The translations under genes were made by a program, and so were the position numbers. From Streptomyces sp. 378 (GTDB lineage Bacteria; Actinomycetota; Actinomycetes; Streptomycetales; Streptomycetaceae), in the NCBI RefSeq assembly GCF_030124145.1, contig NZ_JASKMS010000006.1, positions 1-64,000 on the forward strand: 64,000 bases of DNA, in the 5' to 3' direction. This document shows, piece by piece, positions 1 through 7,831 of the stretch. The notes under the pieces are model-generated. The model did no database searches and was not told the DNA's origin. It was given only the letters and a program-made list of their open reading frames with translations. How positions within the stretch are numbered: the stretch's first letter is position 1; each line of letters starts with the position of its first letter.

Positions 1-249
1 TCACCAGGATCTGTGCCCGCCTTGTCGCCAGGGACTTCCCACGCCGCCTATCTGCGCCGCCTCTTAGGTAGTCGGAATCCGTGGTTCAACGGATCCGGTG
101 GGAGTGCGGGGCCGGGGGCGGTGAACCTGTCGTGCCGCTGTCGGTGCCGTATCGATTCGGCCCATTCCCGCGGCCGCTCTACGAGGCGCCGCGTCTCCCG
201 CATTACGATCAGCCGACCCGACCGTCACTTTTCCCACGAAGGACACCTC
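1..249. other. Left-edge non-coding stretch
   Basis: No gene is supported here. Open frames run through it on both strands, but none has a ribosome binding site or recognisable protein content, and the first convincing start is the ATG at 250. A short hairpin-like pair (ATCCG at about 87 and CGGAT at about 100) surrounds GGTTCAA. It resembles a tRNA T-arm but the stem and loop lengths do not fit one. The stretch probably holds the promoter of the DUF3105 gene; I cannot assign a clear -10 or -35. Confidence 0.4.
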
Positions 250-918
250 ATGGGCTCCGCCAACAAGACCCGCACGGACCGCAAGGCGCGCATAGAGGAG
301 ATGCGGCGCGCCGAGCAGTCCCGCGAGCGCCGCAACCGGATCCTCACCATCGCGGCCTGCGTCGTGGTCGTCACCGGTCTCGTCGTCGGCGGCGTCGTGC
401 TCGTGCGGTCCCAGGACGACGGCAAGGGCAGCGGCGCCGTGGCGAGCGACTCCTCGGGCAAGGGCAGGTTCGTGACGGGCAAGGACGGCGTGAGGACCTG
501 GGAGGGGAAGCTGGCCCGCAACCACGTCACCAAGGCCGTGAAGTACGCCTCCGAGCCGCCGGTCGGCGGTGACCACGACCCGGTCTGGATGAACTGCAAC
601 GGCGACGTCTACACCGAGCCGCTGAACAACACCAACGCCGTGCACTCACTGGAGCACGGCGCGGTGTGGGTGACGTACAACGCCGACGCGAAGAAGGCCG
701 ACATCGACGCGCTCGCGGCGAAGGTGAAGAAGACGCCGTACACGCTGATGAGCCCGTTGGACGACCAGAAGGACCCGATCATGCTCTCGGCGTGGGGCCA
801 CCAGCGCACGGTGACGGGTGCGAGCGACCCGAACGTGGACGCGTTCTTCGAGAAGTTCGTCCAGGGCGAGCAGACTCCCGAGCCGGGGGCCGCCTGCACG
901 AACGGGCTGTCCAAGTGA
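250..918 (+). CDS. DUF3105 family membrane-anchored protein
   Basis: A 222-residue protein with a charged, Arg-rich N-terminal 35 residues, one membrane segment (about 37-58, Val/Gly-rich) and an extracytoplasmic DUF3105 domain. The family signature is visible as PPVGGDHDPVWMNCNGDVY followed by NAVHSLEHGAVW. The conserved His, Asp and Cys residues suggest metal or redox chemistry at the cell surface, but the biochemical role of the family is not established. The start is the ATG at 250 because GAAGGA lies just upstream; the frame is open further upstream but looks non-coding. It overlaps the next gene by 4 bp (GTGA), so the two are translationally coupled. Family assignment is secure, function is not. 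Confidence 0.9.
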   Translation: MGSANKTRTDRKARIEEMRRAEQSRERRNRILTIAACVVVVTGLVVGGVVLVRSQDDGKGSGAVASDSSGKGRFVTGKDGVRTWEGKLARNHVTKAVKYASEPPVGGDHDPVWMNCNGDVYTEPLNNTNAVHSLEHGAVWVTYNADAKKADIDALAAKVKKTPYTLMSPLDDQKDPIMLSAWGHQRTVTGASDPNVDAFFEKFVQGEQTPEPGAACTNGLSK

Positions 919-1535
919 GGCACGTCGGTCTGATCGCCGGGGCCGCGGCGGCGGCGCTCGTCGCGGCCGGCGCGATCACCTACGCGGTCGCCGGGGACGA
1001 CGGCGGCGGCGTGCCCCCCTCCGCCGCGTCCGCGGACGCCGGGTTCGCCCGGGACATGGCGGTGCACCACCAGCAGGCCGTGGAGATGTCGTACATCGTG
1101 CGCGACCGCACCGAGGACGAGGAGGTCCGGCGCCTCGCGTACGACATCGCGCAGACGCAGGCCAACCAGCGCGGCATGATGCTGGGCTGGCTCGATCTGT
1201 GGGGTCTGCCCAAGGTGTCCTCCCAACCGCCCATGACCTGGATGGACATGGGCGGCATGGCCTCCGGCGAGGACGGGGCGCTGATGCCGGGCATGGCGAC
1301 CAACTCGGAGATGAAGAAGCTCGGCGAGCTCAGCGGGAAGCGGGCGGAGGTCTTCTACCTCCAGTTGATGACGGACCATCACCAGGGCGGCGTCCACATG
1401 GCCGAGGGGTGCGTGGACCGGTGCGCGGTGGGGGTGGAGAAGCGGCTCGCCCGGGGCATGGTGGAGGCGCAGGAGTCGGAGATCTCCCTGATGGCGGACA
1501 TGCTCAAGGAGCGGGGCGCGGCCCCGCGTTCCTAG
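915..1535 (+). CDS. DUF305 family secreted protein
   Basis: A 206-residue exported protein with a hydrophobic Ala/Gly-rich N-terminal signal or anchor (residues 4-24) followed by a DUF305 domain. The family motifs MAVHHQQAVEM and MTDHHQGGVHMA are both present, as is a Met-rich central stretch (WMDMGGMASGED, LMPGM). Paired His-His motifs and Met clusters are typical of DUF305 proteins, several of which are encoded beside copper-handling genes; a metal-related role is inferred, not shown. The GTG at 915 overlaps the stop of the DUF3105 gene (GTGA), which fixes the start and makes the two an operon. DUF3105-DUF305 pairing is common in Streptomyces. Confidence 0.9.
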   Translation: MRHVGLIAGAAAAALVAAGAITYAVAGDDGGGVPPSAASADAGFARDMAVHHQQAVEMSYIVRDRTEDEEVRRLAYDIAQTQANQRGMMLGWLDLWGLPKVSSQPPMTWMDMGGMASGEDGALMPGMATNSEMKKLGELSGKRAEVFYLQLMTDHHQGGVHMAEGCVDRCAVGVEKRLARGMVEAQESEISLMADMLKERGAAPRS

Positions 1536-1634
1536 CGGCGGCCTGCGCGTAGGCCTCGAATCGCCCTTGACCGCGGCCTCTTGGGCTTTTCTTGGCCTCC
1601 GTGGAGCGCTTCTTGGGCTGGACCATTCCCTGGC

Positions 1635-1647
1635 ATGAACGGTTCAT
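1635..1647. promoter_or_regulatory. 13-bp palindrome upstream of sedolisin-like gene
   Basis: ATGAAC-G-GTTCAT is a perfect 6-1-6 inverted repeat 57 bp before the ATG at 1704, in a leader that also contains two copies of CTTGGGCT. It is placed like an operator, but no cognate regulator is adjacent. Confidence 0.3.
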
Positions 1648-1703
1648 CGCGAGAGTGGCGTCCGTCGAGTGATCCACTCCCGACGAACCGCACAGGGGGT
1701 TCC

Positions 1704-3101
1704 ATGAGATCCAACCGCGCCATGGTGCGCGCCGGGGTGAGCATGGCAGCGACACTGCCGATGCTCGCCGGTGCGCTGGCGCTCGGCATACCCGCGGCAC
1801 AGGCCGCCGACCATCCGGTCCGCGCCCTGCTGGCCGGGACCCGGCCCGCATGGGCCACGGCCAAGGCGGACAAGGGCGCCACCTCCGACGGCGGCCGGGT
1901 CTCGGCCCGGGTCTACCTCGCCGGCAAGGACGCCGCCGGCCTCGCCGCCTACGCGAAGGCGGTCTCCGACCCGGGCTCGGCCTCGTACGGCGAGTACCTG
2001 TCGGCCGGGAAGGCGCAGGCCCGCTTCGGCGCCACCGCGGCCCAGGTGACGGCCGTGAAGTCCTGGCTGACGGTGGCCGGTCTGAAGGTCACCGGCGTCA
2101 CGCGGCACTACGTGTCCGTCACCGGTGACGTGGCCGCCGCCGAGAAGGCGTTCGGCACCCGGCTGCACAACTTCGCCAAGGGCTCGAAGATCTACCGCGC
2201 CCCGGCGAGCGCCGCCTCCGTGCCGCAGCGCCTGGCCGGCGCCGTCCTGACCGTGACCGGGCTGGACAACGCGCCGCACATGGTCACGCACGACGATCGA
2301 CTGCCGCCGCCCGACACCGTGTTCCGCAACGCCGGGCCGTTCTCCTCGTACTACGGCTCGAACACCGCGAGCACGCTCCCGGACGCGTACGGCAAGAAGA
2401 TCCCGTACGCCGTGAAGGGGTACACGGGCAAGCAGTTGCGGGCCGCGTACGGCGCGGGCAGGCGCACCGGCAAGGGCGTCCGGGTCGCGATCACGGACGC
2501 GTACGCCTCCCCGACGATCGCCTACGACGCCGGCACCTACGCCAAGCGCCACGGCGACGCGGCGTGGAAGACGGGCCGGCTGACGATCGCCGAGCCCTTC
2601 TACCAGAAGGGTGTCGTGCCGGACGCGCCGGCGAAGGCCGACAGCGCGGACGGCAACCGGGTCGTCCCGGACATCGCGGCGATCGCCGACCCCAACACCG
2701 GCTTCCTCGTGGGGCAGACGCAGACCCTCCCCGACGGCGGGAAGCAGGCCTACAGCGAGTACCGCATCGGCGGGACCTCGCTCGCCGCGCCGACCATCGC
2801 GGCCGTCCAGGCCCTGGCCCAGGAGGCCCGCGGCGGCAAGGCGATCGGCTTCGCCAACCCGGCGATCTACGCACGGTCCGGCTCGAAGGTCTACCACGAC
2901 GTCACCGACGACCCGACGGGCTCCGGCCTCGCCGTGGCCCGGGTCGACTACGTGAACGGCCACGACGCCACCGGCGGTCTGGCCACGTCCGTGCGCAGTC
3001 TCGGCAAGGACAGCTCCCTCACGGCCGTGAAGGGCTACGACGACGTCACCGGCGTGGGCTCGCCCGCGGGCGGCTACGTCGAGTCGTACCGGCGGCACTG
3101 A
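1704..3101 (+). CDS. Sedolisin-like (S53) protein with deleted catalytic centre
   Basis: A 465-residue secreted protein: signal peptide (about 1-34, ending IPAAQA), an intact S53 activation prodomain (about 60-205) and the start of a catalytic domain (GVRVAITDAYASPTIAYDAG). It then jumps at about residue 295-300 directly to AEPFYQKGVVPDAP and continues to the conserved end with GGTSLAAP (candidate nucleophile Ser359) and the calcium-site segment DDVTGVGSP. Streptomyces S53 peptidases are usually about 600 residues. The missing part of roughly 150 residues should carry the catalytic Glu-x-x-x-Asp and the oxyanion Asp. The frame stays open across the junction, so this is probably a stable pseudo-peptidase or an inactivated gene. 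The start at 1704 follows an AGGGGG-rich site and gives a clean signal peptide. Confidence 0.85.
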   Translation: MRSNRAMVRAGVSMAATLPMLAGALALGIPAAQAADHPVRALLAGTRPAWATAKADKGATSDGGRVSARVYLAGKDAAGLAAYAKAVSDPGSASYGEYLSAGKAQARFGATAAQVTAVKSWLTVAGLKVTGVTRHYVSVTGDVAAAEKAFGTRLHNFAKGSKIYRAPASAASVPQRLAGAVLTVTGLDNAPHMVTHDDRLPPPDTVFRNAGPFSSYYGSNTASTLPDAYGKKIPYAVKGYTGKQLRAAYGAGRRTGKGVRVAITDAYASPTIAYDAGTYAKRHGDAAWKTGRLTIAEPFYQKGVVPDAPAKADSADGNRVVPDIAAIADPNTGFLVGQTQTLPDGGKQAYSEYRIGGTSLAAPTIAAVQALAQEARGGKAIGFANPAIYARSGSKVYHDVTDDPTGSGLAVARVDYVNGHDATGGLATSVRSLGKDSSLTAVKGYDDVTGVGSPAGGYVESYRRH

Positions 3102-3117
3102 CCTCCGCACGGGGACC

Positions 3118-3147
3118 GGGGTGGTGTGGGGTGACCCACACCACCCC
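3118..3147 (+). terminator. Hairpin terminator after S53-like gene
   Basis: A perfect 13-bp stem (left arm GGGGTGGTGTGGG) closes a GTGA tetraloop 16 nt after the stop codon of the S53-like gene. There is no U-tract, as is usual for Streptomyces terminators. It insulates the following nadE gene. Confidence 0.75.
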
Positions 3148-3179
3148 ATTGTGTCGCTCTGACGATTACACTGGGCGGC

Positions 3180-4934
3180 GTGCCTCAACTACGTCTCGCC
3201 CTGAACCAGATCGACGCCCGCGTGGGCGACCTCGCCGGCAACTCCGAGTCGATCGTCCGCTGGACCCGGCACTCCGCAGAGCAGGGAGCGCATCTCGTGG
3301 CGTTCCCGGAGATGGTGCTGACCGGGTATCCCGTCGAGGACCTGGCGCTCAGGTCGTCCTTCGTGGAGGCCTCACGCGCGGCGCTGCGCACGCTCGCCGC
3401 GCGCCTGGCCGAGGAGGGCTTCGGAGAGCTGCCGGTGATCGTCGGCTACCTCGACCGCAGTGCGACCGCCCAGCCCAAGTACGGCCAGCCGGCCGGCGCG
3501 CCGCAGAACGCGGCCGCGGTGCTGTACGGCGGTGAGGTGGTCCTGAACTACGCCAAGCACCACCTGCCCAACTACGGCGTCTTCGACGAGTTCCGCTACT
3601 TCGTGCCCGGCGACAGCATGCCGATCGTGCGGGTGCACGGCGTGGATGTCGCCCTGGCCATCTGCGAGGACCTCTGGCAGGACGGCGGCCGTGTCCCCGC
3701 CGCCCGTTCGGCGCGGGCGGGCCTGCTGGTCTCGATCAACGCCTCCCCCTACGAGCGCGACAAGGACGACACGCGCCTGGAGCTGGTCCGCAAGCGGGCC
3801 CAGGAGGCCGGCTGCACCACGGCGTACTTGGCCATGATCGGCGGCCAGGACGAGCTGGTGTTCGACGGCGACTCGATCGTGGTCGACAAGGACGGCGCGG
3901 TCGTGGCCCGGGCGCCGCAGTTCGCCGAGGGCTGCGTGGTCCTGGACCTGGATCTGCCTGCGGCGTCGGCCGACGCCCCGACGGGCGTGGTCGACGACGG
4001 CCTGCGCATCGACCGCGTGGTGCTCTCCGAGGAACCGCTGCCCCCCTACGAGCCCGAACTCACGGGCGGCTACGCGGAGCGCCTGGACGACGACGAGGAG
4101 GTCTACTCGGCGCTCGTCGTGGGCCTGCGGGCGTACGTCGCGAAGAACGGCTTCACGTCGGTCCTGATCGGCCTGTCGGGCGGTATCGACTCGTCGCTGG
4201 TGGCGGCGATCGCGTGCGACGCGGTGGGCCCGCAGAACGTGTACGGCGTGTCGATGCCGTCGAAGTACTCCTCGGACCACTCCAAGGACGACGCGGCCGA
4301 ACTGGCCCGCCGCACGGGCCTGAACTACCGCACGGTCGCGATCGAGCCGATGTTCGACGCGTACATGGGGTCGCTGGGCCTGACGGGCCTGGCGGAGGAG
4401 AACCTCCAGTCGCGTCTGCGCGGCACGCTGCTCATGGCGCTGTCCAACCAGGAGGGCCACATCGTTCTCGCCCCGGGCAACAAGTCGGAGCTGGCGGTCG
4501 GCTACTCGACGCTCTACGGCGACTCGGTCGGGGCGTACGGCCCCATCAAGGACGTCTACAAGACGTCGGTCTTCCGTCTCTCGGAGTGGCGCAACCGGGC
4601 CGCCCGGGAACGCGGCCAGACGCCGCCGATCCCGGAGAACTCCCTCACCAAGCCGCCGAGCGCGGAGCTGCGCCCGGGCCAGGTGGACACGGACTCGCTG
4701 CCCGACTACCCGGTGCTGGACGCCATCCTCGAGCTGTACGTCGACCGGGACCGGGGCGCGGACGAGATCGTGGCGGCCGGGTACGACCCGGCGCTGGTCG
4801 CGAAGACGCTGCGGATGGTCGACACGGCGGAGTACAAGCGGCGGCAGTACCCGCCGGGCACGAAGATCTCGGCGAAGGGGTTCGGGAAGGACCGGCGGCT
4901 GCCGATCACGAACGGGTGGCGGGAGTCGCTCTGA
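3180..4934 (+). CDS. nadE: NAD+ synthase (glutamine-hydrolysing)
   Basis: A 584-residue two-domain enzyme making NAD+ from nicotinic acid adenine dinucleotide, ATP and glutamine in the cytosol. The N-terminal nitrilase-fold glutaminase carries the expected triad: Glu44 (FPEMVLTGY), Lys126 (NYAKHHLPNYG) and Cys162 (AICEDLW). The C-terminal synthetase has the ATP pyrophosphatase P-loop SGGIDSS at 333-339 and the later segments PGNKSELAVGY and EIVAAGYD. Length is normal for the bifunctional form. The GTG at 3180 has no Shine-Dalgarno; a -10-like TACACT at 3167-3172 suggests a nearly leaderless transcript. It stands alone after a strong terminator. Confidence 0.96.
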   Translation: MPQLRLALNQIDARVGDLAGNSESIVRWTRHSAEQGAHLVAFPEMVLTGYPVEDLALRSSFVEASRAALRTLAARLAEEGFGELPVIVGYLDRSATAQPKYGQPAGAPQNAAAVLYGGEVVLNYAKHHLPNYGVFDEFRYFVPGDSMPIVRVHGVDVALAICEDLWQDGGRVPAARSARAGLLVSINASPYERDKDDTRLELVRKRAQEAGCTTAYLAMIGGQDELVFDGDSIVVDKDGAVVARAPQFAEGCVVLDLDLPAASADAPTGVVDDGLRIDRVVLSEEPLPPYEPELTGGYAERLDDDEEVYSALVVGLRAYVAKNGFTSVLIGLSGGIDSSLVAAIACDAVGPQNVYGVSMPSKYSSDHSKDDAAELARRTGLNYRTVAIEPMFDAYMGSLGLTGLAEENLQSRLRGTLLMALSNQEGHIVLAPGNKSELAVGYSTLYGDSVGAYGPIKDVYKTSVFRLSEWRNRAARERGQTPPIPENSLTKPPSAELRPGQVDTDSLPDYPVLDAILELYVDRDRGADEIVAAGYDPALVAKTLRMVDTAEYKRRQYPPGTKISAKGFGKDRRLPITNGWRESL

Positions 4935-4970
4935 CGGGCCGGGCTGACGGGTCGGGCCGGCAGCGAGAAC

Positions 4971-5000
4971 TTGATAGGCAAGTGAACACTTGCCTATGGT
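4971..5000 (+). promoter_or_regulatory. arsR promoter with embedded 24-bp operator
   Basis: A -35 TTGATA (4971-4976) and a -10 TATGGT (4995-5000) are separated by 18 bp. The GTG start of the regulator lies 7 nt after the -10, so the transcript is probably leaderless. A perfect palindrome with 11-bp arms (ATAGGCAAGTG and its complement, 2-bp centre, 4974-4997) fills the space between and overlaps both hexamers. That is the ideal position for autorepression by the ArsR-type protein encoded next. Confidence 0.8.
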
Positions 5001-5006
5001 GAGGTC

Positions 5007-5309
5007 GTGGCCGACGACCTCTTCAAAGCCCTGGCCGACCCCACGCGTCGCACCATCCTCGACGAGCTCGCGGAGCGGTCCGGGCAGACACTGTTCGAGA
5101 TCTGCTCGCGGCTGAGCATGCGGCACAGGCTCGGCATCTCGCGCCAGGCGGTCTCCCAGCACCTCGCCGTGCTGGAGGCCGCCGGGCTCGTCGAGACCAG
5201 GCGGGAGGGCCGCTACAAGTTCCACGCCCTGAACACGGCCCCGCTGCGCCACATCACCGAGCGATGGCTCGGCCGCGAGGCACCCGGACCCGAGGAGAAC
5301 ACCCCATGA
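5007..5309 (+). CDS. ArsR-family winged-helix regulator
   Basis: A 100-residue DNA-binding protein with the ArsR-type winged helix: LFKALADPTRRTILDEL (helix 1-2), then a recognition region ISRQAVSQHLAVLEAAGLVETRREGRYKFHAL with the wing at the end. It lacks the ELCVC-type metal-binding cysteines of ArsR/SmtB sensors (single Cys in FEICSRL), so it probably senses something other than As(III) or Cd. It resembles the small ArsR proteins that Streptomyces encodes upstream of VOC or START-domain genes. The GTG at 5007 sits at the predicted transcription start. The stop overlaps the start of the VOC gene (ATGA), so both are controlled by the palindrome at 4974-4997. Confidence 0.93.
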   Translation: MADDLFKALADPTRRTILDELAERSGQTLFEICSRLSMRHRLGISRQAVSQHLAVLEAAGLVETRREGRYKFHALNTAPLRHITERWLGREAPGPEENTP

Positions 5310-5698
5310 GAATCCGACTCACCAGCATCTTCGTGGACGACCAGGCCAAGGCCCTCCGCTTCTACACCGAGGTCCTCGGCTTCGTGAAGAAGCACGACGT
5401 CCCGGTGGGCGAGAAGGACCGATGGCTGACCGTCGTCTCTCCCGAGGAACCCGGCGGCACGGAGCTGCTCCTGGAGCCCGCCGGCCACCCGGCCGTCAAG
5501 ACCTACCGCGACGCACTCGTCGGCGACGGCATCCCGCTCGCCCAGTTCGCCGTGGCCGACGTGCGGGCCGAGCACGAGCGCCTGAGCGGCCTCGGTGTCC
5601 GCTTCCTCCAGGAGCCCTTGGAGATGGGCCCCGTCACCACGGCCGTCTTCGACGACACCTGCGGCAACCTGATCCAGATCGCGTCGCAGCCGCAGTAG
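5306..5698 (+). CDS. VOC-family (glyoxalase/dioxygenase fold) protein
   Basis: A 130-residue vicinal-oxygen-chelate domain protein with two beta-alpha-beta-beta-beta units: TSIFVDDQAKALRFYTEVLGF at the start and QFAVADVRAEHERLSGLGV in the middle, ending FDDTCGNLIQIAS. This group includes glyoxalase I-like, bleomycin-binding and extradiol-dioxygenase-like proteins; substrate cannot be read from sequence. The ATG at 5306 overlaps the arsR stop, so it is the regulated partner of that regulator and presumably deals with the compound that relieves repression. A start 14 codons upstream in the same frame would lie inside arsR and is rejected. Confidence 0.9.
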   Translation: MRIRLTSIFVDDQAKALRFYTEVLGFVKKHDVPVGEKDRWLTVVSPEEPGGTELLLEPAGHPAVKTYRDALVGDGIPLAQFAVADVRAEHERLSGLGVRFLQEPLEMGPVTTAVFDDTCGNLIQIASQPQ

Positions 5699-5846
5699 CG
5701 GCCGGCCGCACGGGCCGCCTCCCGCGTGCGTCACCGCTTCGGCCGGGTGGCGGCGCCTGGTGCCGTCGGCGTCACCCGCGACCGACCGGTCCGTGCCCTG
5801 ACAGGCGGTCAGGTAGCGTCGGACCCACCACGAAGGGGGGCCGACC

Positions 5847-6422
5847 ATGGCAGTGCGTGCTGTTCCGTCCCGTGTCGAAGCCGCCGAACGTCTCGCCGTC
5901 GAGGCGGGGTTCGAGAAGAGCTGCATCCGTGAGGTGGGCAGGCTGCTGAGGACGGCCGCCGCTTCGAAGCCCGGCGGGGTCGTCGCCGAGAGCGGCACCG
6001 GGTCGGGTGTGGGGACGGCCTGGTTGCACAGCGGCCTCGGGGAGGGGGCGCGGCTCGTCACCGTGGAGCGGGAGGAGGAGCTGGCCCGTCGTGCGGCCGG
6101 TGTCTTCGCGGACGACAGCCGCGTCAGCGTCCTCACCGGCGACTGGCGGCTGCTCGAACCGCACGCCCCGTTCGACGTCTTCTTCTGCGACGGCGGAGGC
6201 AAGCGGGACGATCCCCGCAGGGTCGTCGATCTGCTGGCCCCCGGCGGGATCCTCGTCCTGGACGACTTCACTCCGTCGGCCCAGTGGCCGCCCCGGTTCG
6301 AGGGTGAGGTGGACGAGCTGCGCCTGTTCTACCTGACCCATCCGGACCTGGACGCGGCCGAAGTCCTCACCACGCCCACCAGTTCGGCGATCGTCGCGGC
6401 GCGGCGCCGGGCGACCCGGTAG
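5847..6422 (+). CDS. O-methyltransferase-like SAM enzyme
   Basis: A 191-residue class I SAM-dependent methyltransferase of the small O-methyltransferase (family 3-like) type. The SAM-binding glycine loop reads GGVVAESGTGSGVGTAWL (motif I), followed by LVTVEREEELARRA (motif II acidic residue) and PFDVFFCDGGGKRDDP (motif IV). No substrate can be assigned. AAGGGGG lies 8 nt before the ATG. The gene is single and convergent with the MFS gene that follows, separated by a two-sided hairpin. Confidence 0.85.
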   Translation: MAVRAVPSRVEAAERLAVEAGFEKSCIREVGRLLRTAAASKPGGVVAESGTGSGVGTAWLHSGLGEGARLVTVEREEELARRAAGVFADDSRVSVLTGDWRLLEPHAPFDVFFCDGGGKRDDPRRVVDLLAPGGILVLDDFTPSAQWPPRFEGEVDELRLFYLTHPDLDAAEVLTTPTSSAIVAARRRATR

Positions 6423-6428
6423 ACGCGA

Positions 6429-6463
6429 CGGCGGCCCGCGGGACCTCGTCCCACGGGCCGCCG
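6429..6463. terminator. Bidirectional hairpin between convergent genes
   Basis: A 10-bp outer stem (CGGCGGCCCG) and a 5-bp inner stem (GGGAC/GTCCC) are separated by one mismatch and closed by a 3-nt loop. It lies between the stops of the methyltransferase and the MFS gene and can terminate both. Confidence 0.75.
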
Positions 6464-6477
6464 CGCACCGAAAACCG

Positions 6478-7695
6478 TCAGTGGTGTGCCGCTTGCGCCT
6501 CCTGCGGGACATGGCTCGCCACGATCCGCTCGCGTCCGGCGACCGGCGCCCGGCGGCGGTCCACCGCGTAGGCCAGCGACGCCACGGCCAGACCGAGGAC
6601 GGCCAGGGCGACGCCGGCCGTGGCCGGGGAGGTGACGCCGAAGCCCGCGGCCAGGGCGAGGCCGCCGATCCAGGCGCCGCCCGCGTTGGCCAGGTTGAAG
6701 GCGGCCTGGTTGGCCGAGGAGGCCAGGGACGGGGCCGAGGAGGCCTTCTCCATGACCATGAGCTGCAGCGGGGAGCCGGTGGCGAAGGCCGCCATGCCGA
6801 GCAGGGTCACGGCCACGGCGGCCGTGAGCTCCGTGCGCATCAGCAGCGGGAACAGCGCCAGGACCGCCACCAATGAGGTGAGGCCGCCGAACAGGGTGCC
6901 CCGCAGGGAGTGGTCGGCCAGGCGGCCGCCCAGCAGGTTGCCGGCGGTCGCGCCGACGCCGAACAGCGCCAGCAGCAGGGTGACGCTGGCGCCGGCGTAA
7001 CCGGCGGCGTCCGTGAGCATCGGCGTGATGTAGCTGTAGGCCGCGAAGAGGGCACCGAAGCCCGCCACGGTGGTGCCGAGCGACAGCCAGACCGGCAGGG
7101 AGCGCAGGGCGGCGAGTTCGCCGCGCAGGCCCTGGGCGGTGGTGTGCTCGTGGTCGTGCGGGATGAGGAATGCGAGCGCGGCGATCGCCGCCACGCCGAT
7201 GGCGCTGACGCCGAGGAAGGTCGCCCGCCAGCCGAGGTGCTGGCCCATGAGGGTCGCGACCGGCACGCCCGCGACGTTCGCGACCGTCAGGCCGAGGAAC
7301 ATCAGCGAGACCGAGCGCGCTTTGCGCTCGGGGGCGACCATGTTCGTCGCGACGACGGCGCCCACGCCGAAGAAGGCACCGTGCGGCAGGCCGCTCAGGA
7401 AGCGGGCGGCCAGCAGCCAGCCGTTGTCGGGCGCGAGGGCCGACAGGGCGTTGCCCACCACGAACAGTCCCATCAGGCCGATCAGGACCGTGCGGCGGGA
7501 CATCTTCGCGGTGACGGCGGCCAGCAGCGGGGCGCCGATGACGACGCCCAGCGCGTACGCCGACACCAGGTGGCCGGCGCCGGGTATCGAGATGTTCAGG
7601 TCGTCCGCGACATCGGGCAGCAGCCCCATCATCACGAACTCGGTCGTACCGATGCCGAAGGCGCCCACGGCGAGGGCGAGCAGGGCCAGGGGCAT
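6478..7695 (-). CDS. MFS transporter, DHA1 (AraJ/Cmx-like) family
   Basis: A 405-residue 12-helix major facilitator, probably a proton-driven drug or sugar exporter. The N-terminus FGIGTTEFVMMGLLPDVADDL and the loop GAPLLAAVTAKMSRR are typical of the DHA1 drug:H+ antiporter group that includes AraJ and chloramphenicol exporters. I start at the ATG at 7695, which has GAAAGG upstream and places the first membrane helix at the N-terminus; an in-frame upstream ATG adds 25 non-hydrophobic residues and would remove the leader that holds a nested dyad. No regulator gene is adjacent. Substrate is unknown. Confidence 0.9.
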   Translation of the reverse strand: MPLALLALAVGAFGIGTTEFVMMGLLPDVADDLNISIPGAGHLVSAYALGVVIGAPLLAAVTAKMSRRTVLIGLMGLFVVGNALSALAPDNGWLLAARFLSGLPHGAFFGVGAVVATNMVAPERKARSVSLMFLGLTVANVAGVPVATLMGQHLGWRATFLGVSAIGVAAIAALAFLIPHDHEHTTAQGLRGELAALRSLPVWLSLGTTVAGFGALFAAYSYITPMLTDAAGYAGASVTLLLALFGVGATAGNLLGGRLADHSLRGTLFGGLTSLVAVLALFPLLMRTELTAAVAVTLLGMAAFATGSPLQLMVMEKASSAPSLASSANQAAFNLANAGGAWIGGLALAAGFGVTSPATAGVALAVLGLAVASLAYAVDRRRAPVAGRERIVASHVPQEAQAAHH

Positions 7696-7707
7696 GAAGG
7701 AGCCTTT

Positions 7708-7761
7708 CGAGACTTGCTGGGAGATCCGTACGCGTATGTTCAAGTACGGAACAAAGTCTCG
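7708..7761. promoter_or_regulatory. Nested inverted repeats before MFS gene
   Basis: Outer arms CGAGACTT (7708-7715) and AAGTCTCG (7754-7761) enclose inner arms TCCGTAC (7725-7731) and GTACGGA (7744-7750). Both pairs are perfect. The block ends 13 bp before the MFS start on the minus strand and could be two operators or a leader mRNA structure. Confidence 0.4.
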
Positions 7762-7831
7762 CAGGCGCACTGTTCCACGGCGTCACGCCCTAGCTGCGGA
7801 TATCGACTGGAAGAGCCCTGACCAGCGGTTT

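Noticed and set aside
85..110. Possible tRNA T-arm (GGTTCAA between complementary pentamers)
   Set aside because: The loop is 8 nt and no acceptor, D or anticodon stems can be formed around it.
1644..3188. Long minus-strand open frame (about 514 codons) across the S53-like gene
   Set aside because: It is a mirror of the high-GC third-position pattern of the real + strand gene; its protein is Arg/Gly/Val-rich with no recognisable domain.
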